Source of the DNA: an uncultured Actinomyces sp.
GTDB taxonomy: Bacteria; Actinomycetota; Actinomycetes; Actinomycetales; Actinomycetaceae
DNA: 8,627 nt
Direction: 5' to 3'
Assembly: GCA_916719935.1 (NCBI GenBank)
Contig: CAKAPY010000044.1
Coordinates: 1 to 8,627, forward strand
Shown here: positions 6,311-8,627 of the stretch, one piece after another
Numbering within the stretch: the first letter of the stretch is position 1
How the letters are laid out: each line of letters starts with the position of its first letter
Position numbers and translations under genes: made by a program
Notes under the pieces: model-generated
Database searches by the model: none
Seen by the model: only the letters and a program-made list of their open reading frames with translations
Told to the model about the DNA's origin: nothing

Positions 6311-7318
6311 ATGGACGCCAAACGAATCGATATTCCCCGCGGCGTGGATCCCGTCGTACTTTTTGGAACGTCAGACCGTGTTTTGCGAGCTCTTGAAAAC
6401 GGCTTCCCTCAGGTTCGCTTCACCTTACTTGGCCGCACATTGTCCATGATTGGGCCCGAAGGAATTGTGGATATGGCCGCTCAGCTGGTCGAAGAGCTGA
6501 TTGAACTTGCTCGAGATGGGCATTCTCTTGACGCTGACGGCGTTGAACAGGCAATTGCTCTGCTCATGACAGCGAGCTCCACGGATGAACGCCCCCAAGA
6601 AATTTTGCGCTCGCGGGGACGCTCCATTCGACCGCAATCTGCCGGGCAAAAAGCTTATGTCGAGGCGATTCAGCGTTCGACTGTCGTCTTTGGGTTGGGA
6701 CCTGCTGGCACCGGAAAAACCTACCTCGCGATGGCCCAAGCGGTATCCTCCCTGCTTTCCGGACAGGTGCGCCGAATTGTCTTGACCCGCCCGGCGGTTG
6801 AAGCGGGTGAAAACCTTGGCTTCCTCCCGGGCACGCTCACGGACAAGATTGATCCCTATTTGCGTCCGCTCTATGACGCGCTGGGCGACATGATGGATCC
6901 GGATGCGCTACCAAAACTCATGGCCTCTGGCGCGGTTGAGGTCGCTCCCTTGGCATATATGCGCGGACGAACTCTCAATGATTCCTTCATCATCTTGGAT
7001 GAGGCTCAGAATACGACGCTCGCACAGATGAAGATGTTCCTCACCCGTCTAGGCTTCAACTCGAAGGTTGTTGTTACCGGTGACGCCTCCCAGATTGACC
7101 TGGCGGGGGAGCGCTCCAGTGGCCTCTTAGTCATTGAAGATATTCTCACTGGCATCGATGACATAGAATTTTGTCATCTGACAAGCGCAGATGTTGTGCG
7201 TCATCGCCTTGTCGGCCAGATTATTGACGCATACGAACGTTGGGACGAATCCATGGCCAGCCTCAAAGCACGCCGTGACCGCACCCTACATACCCGTAAC
7301 CGACACAATGGACGCTGA
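6311..7318 (+). CDS. phoH: PhoH family ATPase
   Basis: A 335-residue cytoplasmic P-loop protein of the PhoH family, related to superfamily 1 helicases and widely linked to RNA metabolism. The N-terminal third (to about 105) is the KH-like part with FGTSDRVLRALENGFPQVRF and a helical stretch. Then come a QKAYVEAI segment, Walker A GPAGTGKT (130-137), TRPAVEAGENLGFLPG, Walker B IILDEAQN (about 227-234) and VVTGDASQIDL. ATG at 6311 was chosen over TTG at 6296 because GGGAG at 6298-6302 lies 8 bases before it and the protein begins in the usual way. The start is 1 base after the rsmE stop and the ybeY start follows after 3 bases. PhoH and YbeY are neighbours in very many bacteria and fused in some, which supports a shared role in rRNA or RNA quality control, though PhoH's exact activity is not settled. 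Confidence 0.95.
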   Translation: MDAKRIDIPRGVDPVVLFGTSDRVLRALENGFPQVRFTLLGRTLSMIGPEGIVDMAAQLVEELIELARDGHSLDADGVEQAIALLMTASSTDERPQEILRSRGRSIRPQSAGQKAYVEAIQRSTVVFGLGPAGTGKTYLAMAQAVSSLLSGQVRRIVLTRPAVEAGENLGFLPGTLTDKIDPYLRPLYDALGDMMDPDALPKLMASGAVEVAPLAYMRGRTLNDSFIILDEAQNTTLAQMKMFLTRLGFNSKVVVTGDASQIDLAGERSSGLLVIEDILTGIDDIEFCHLTSADVVRHRLVGQIIDAYERWDESMASLKARRDRTLHTRNRHNGR

Positions 7319-7321
7319 GTC

Positions 7322-7771
7322 ATGACTGAAGTTCTTAACGAAACCGACTACCAGATCGACTGTGAAGAGTTCGTGCGCTTGGCCGTCTTCGTGCTCAGCG
7401 CCATGCATGTCTCCACAGAGGTCGAGCTCAATATCATTTTCATCGACCCCGAACCCATGGAAGAACTCCATGTTCGCTGGCTGGATCTAGAAGGTCCGAC
7501 CGATGTCATGAGTTTCCCCATGGACGAGCTTCGTCCGGGCACTGCGGATCATCCGACGGAATCGGGAACGCTGGGCGATATTTGCATCTGTCCGCAGGTT
7601 GCGGAGCAGCAGGCTCGCCAGGCGGGGCATTCCTCGGTTGAAGAAATGCTCTTCTTGGCGACTCACGGCATGCTTCACCTTCTGGGCTACGACCATGCAG
7701 AACCCGCTGAAAAAGAAGAAATGTTCGCCCTGCAACGCCAGCTCCTCTTGAGCTTCCTCGCACAGCGATGA
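7322..7771 (+). CDS. ybeY: YbeY, rRNA maturation endoribonuclease
   Basis: A 149-residue zinc metalloprotein of the UPF0054 family, needed for 16S rRNA 3' end processing and 70S quality control in bacteria where it has been studied. The family signatures are all present: ELNIIFIDPEPMEELHVRWL, the GPTDVMSFPMDE segment (about 59-70), LGDICIC, and the metal-binding HGMLHLLGYDH with H115, H119 and H125. Length is typical. ATG at 7322 comes 3 bases after the phoH stop; only a weak GGA (7310-7312) precedes it, so translation is probably coupled to phoH. Its stop overlaps the next start as ATGA. Confidence 0.96.
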   Translation: MTEVLNETDYQIDCEEFVRLAVFVLSAMHVSTEVELNIIFIDPEPMEELHVRWLDLEGPTDVMSFPMDELRPGTADHPTESGTLGDICICPQVAEQQARQAGHSSVEEMLFLATHGMLHLLGYDHAEPAEKEEMFALQRQLLLSFLAQR

Positions 7772-8627
7772 TCGAAGCTGCTATCCCCGTCGCGGGGATG
7801 AGTATCCTTGCCGCAATTGCTCTTCTGAGCGCAATGATTCTTGCAGCAAGTGAGTTTTCGATCGCTAAGCTCACCCACGCCGCGGTTGAAGACCTGATCG
7901 AGGACGACAAGAAGAACGCCCGAGCCCTGTTCAAGCTGGTTGATCAGCGTCGCTTAGTTATTTTTGTCCTTCGAGGCGTCCGCACCTTCCTGCAGGTTGT
8001 CTTTGCCGTTTCGATGGCGACCATTGCTCTGCGTTTTTCGCACTACTGGTGGCTGGGAGGGCTGGTCGCAATCGTCGTTGTGACGATTGTGCAATTCTTT
8101 GCCAACAGCATCATTGCCACGCGCTGGGCACAGCGTAATCCCACCGGTATCGCGCTCTTCTTCACGCCCCTGATGACCCGTCTGGTCGCTATTGCACATT
8201 TCTTCTCGCCGGCCGCCCAGAAGGTCAGGACCTATCTTCCACAGTCTGAGCGAACCGAAGCTGAGATGCGTGCGGACATGGCGGATGAACTGCGTGAAAT
8301 GGTTGACCGTGTTGGCGAAACAGAAGGCCTTGAAGAAGAAGACCGAGAGATGTTGCGCTCGGTTTTCGAATTAGGGCATACCTTGGTTCGTGAGGTGATG
8401 GTCCCGCGTACCGAAATGCTGACGATCGCATTCGATGTTCCGGCCAGAAAGGCATTACGCCTCTTTGTGCGCTCCGGTTTCTCTCGGCTACCCGTTATCG
8501 GAGAGGACACCGACGATGTCCGCGGAATATTGTTCTTTAAGGACGTCGTTCAGCGTCTTGAAAACCATGATGGAGAACATGAACTTCGCGCCGACCAGAT
8601 GATGCGTCCCGCCGAGTTCACCATCGA
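7768..8627 (+). CDS. CNNM/CBS-domain membrane protein (CorC/hemolysin family), 3' partial
   Basis: The frame stays open from the ATG at 7768 to the window end (286 codons plus 2 bases), so the gene is cut off on the right. Hydrophobic helices lie at about residues 7-30, 62-88, 93-118 and 126-146, forming the DUF21/CNNM membrane part. Then follow an acidic helix (VGETEGLEEEDREMLRSVFE), the family signature REVMVPRTEM (about 208-217) and a first CBS domain reading VRSGFSRLPVIGED and GILFFKDVV. The second CBS domain and CorC_HlyC tail would lie beyond the window. Relatives are linked to Mg2+ or other cation efflux or homeostasis; 'hemolysin' is a legacy name. The usual membrane motif E-x-x-P-K before the R-x-N/H-P loop is not present: the stretch reads NSIIATRWAQRNP (113-125). 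The start overlaps the ybeY stop by 4 bases, and this order (ybeY then CNNM/CBS gene) is common in Actinobacteria. A 17-base palindrome lies just inside the coding start. Confidence 0.9.
   Translation, partial: MIEAAIPVAGMSILAAIALLSAMILAASEFSIAKLTHAAVEDLIEDDKKNARALFKLVDQRRLVIFVLRGVRTFLQVVFAVSMATIALRFSHYWWLGGLVAIVVVTIVQFFANSIIATRWAQRNPTGIALFFTPLMTRLVAIAHFFSPAAQKVRTYLPQSERTEAEMRADMADELREMVDRVGETEGLEEEDREMLRSVFELGHTLVREVMVPRTEMLTIAFDVPARKALRLFVRSGFSRLPVIGEDTDDVRGILFFKDVVQRLENHDGEHELRADQMMRPAEFTI
7783..7799 (+). repeat. perfect 17-base palindrome at the start of the CNNM gene
   Basis: ATCCCCG and CGGGGAT (7 bases each) flank TCG, giving a perfect, GC-rich hairpin that begins 15 bases after the A of the start codon and lies within codons 6-11. 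No T-run follows, so it is not a rho-independent terminator. It may only reflect the coding of Ile-Pro-Val-Ala-Gly-Met, or it may damp translation of the last gene of the run. Confidence 0.6.

Noticed and set aside
1..8627. A novel mobile, defence or biosynthetic system
   Set aside because: All eight genes belong to known families in a gene order typical of Actinobacteria; no integrase, transposase, toxin-antitoxin pair, repeats with spacers, or abrupt change in base composition was seen.

Overview
This window looks like a chromosomal housekeeping segment of a moderately GC-rich actinobacterium, most plausibly an Actinomycetaceae member (Actinomyces or Schaalia type). Three things point there: the actinobacterial DUF3097 family, a DnaJ of the kind that sits beside hrcA rather than beside dnaK-grpE, and the gene order hemW - DUF3097 - hrcA - dnaJ - rsmE - phoH - ybeY - CNNM/CBS protein, which is familiar from many Actinobacteria. 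The genus is inferred from protein style and gene order, not from a marker gene. All eight genes lie on the + strand. I see no tRNA, rRNA, insertion sequence, phage gene, CRISPR array or clear rho-independent terminator.

Region 1 (1-2231) holds the C-terminal part of a CynX/NimT-like MFS transporter, which is cut by the left window edge. Its stop codon overlaps the start of hemW (ATGA), a radical-SAM family haem chaperone. Region 2 (2232-3220) is a 92-base gap followed by a DUF3097 gene. The gap carries a tandem GCACTC hexamer and a -10-like hexamer placed so that the GTG start could be leaderless. Region 3 (3221-5468) is the heat-shock module: a CIRCE operator overlapping a putative promoter, then hrcA (the CIRCE-binding repressor) and dnaJ. 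Region 4 (5469-8627) is a tightly packed RNA-maintenance run: rsmE (16S rRNA methyltransferase), phoH (ATPase), ybeY (rRNA-processing endoribonuclease) and the first two thirds or so of a CNNM/CBS-domain membrane protein that runs off the right edge.

From hrcA onward the gaps are 21, 16, 1 and 3 bases and then a 4-base overlap, so one transcript driven by the CIRCE-controlled promoter could carry repressor, co-chaperone and ribosome-quality genes together. That would couple heat or protein-folding stress to ribosome maturation; this is inferred from layout.

I do not see a new defence, mobile or biosynthetic system. The points most worth checking are a TOPRIM-like motif pair in the DUF3097 protein, the CIRCE-half-site-like tandem repeat and possible leaderless start in front of that gene, the transporter coupled to hemW where lepA often sits, and loss of the usual membrane E-x-x-P-K motif in the CNNM protein.
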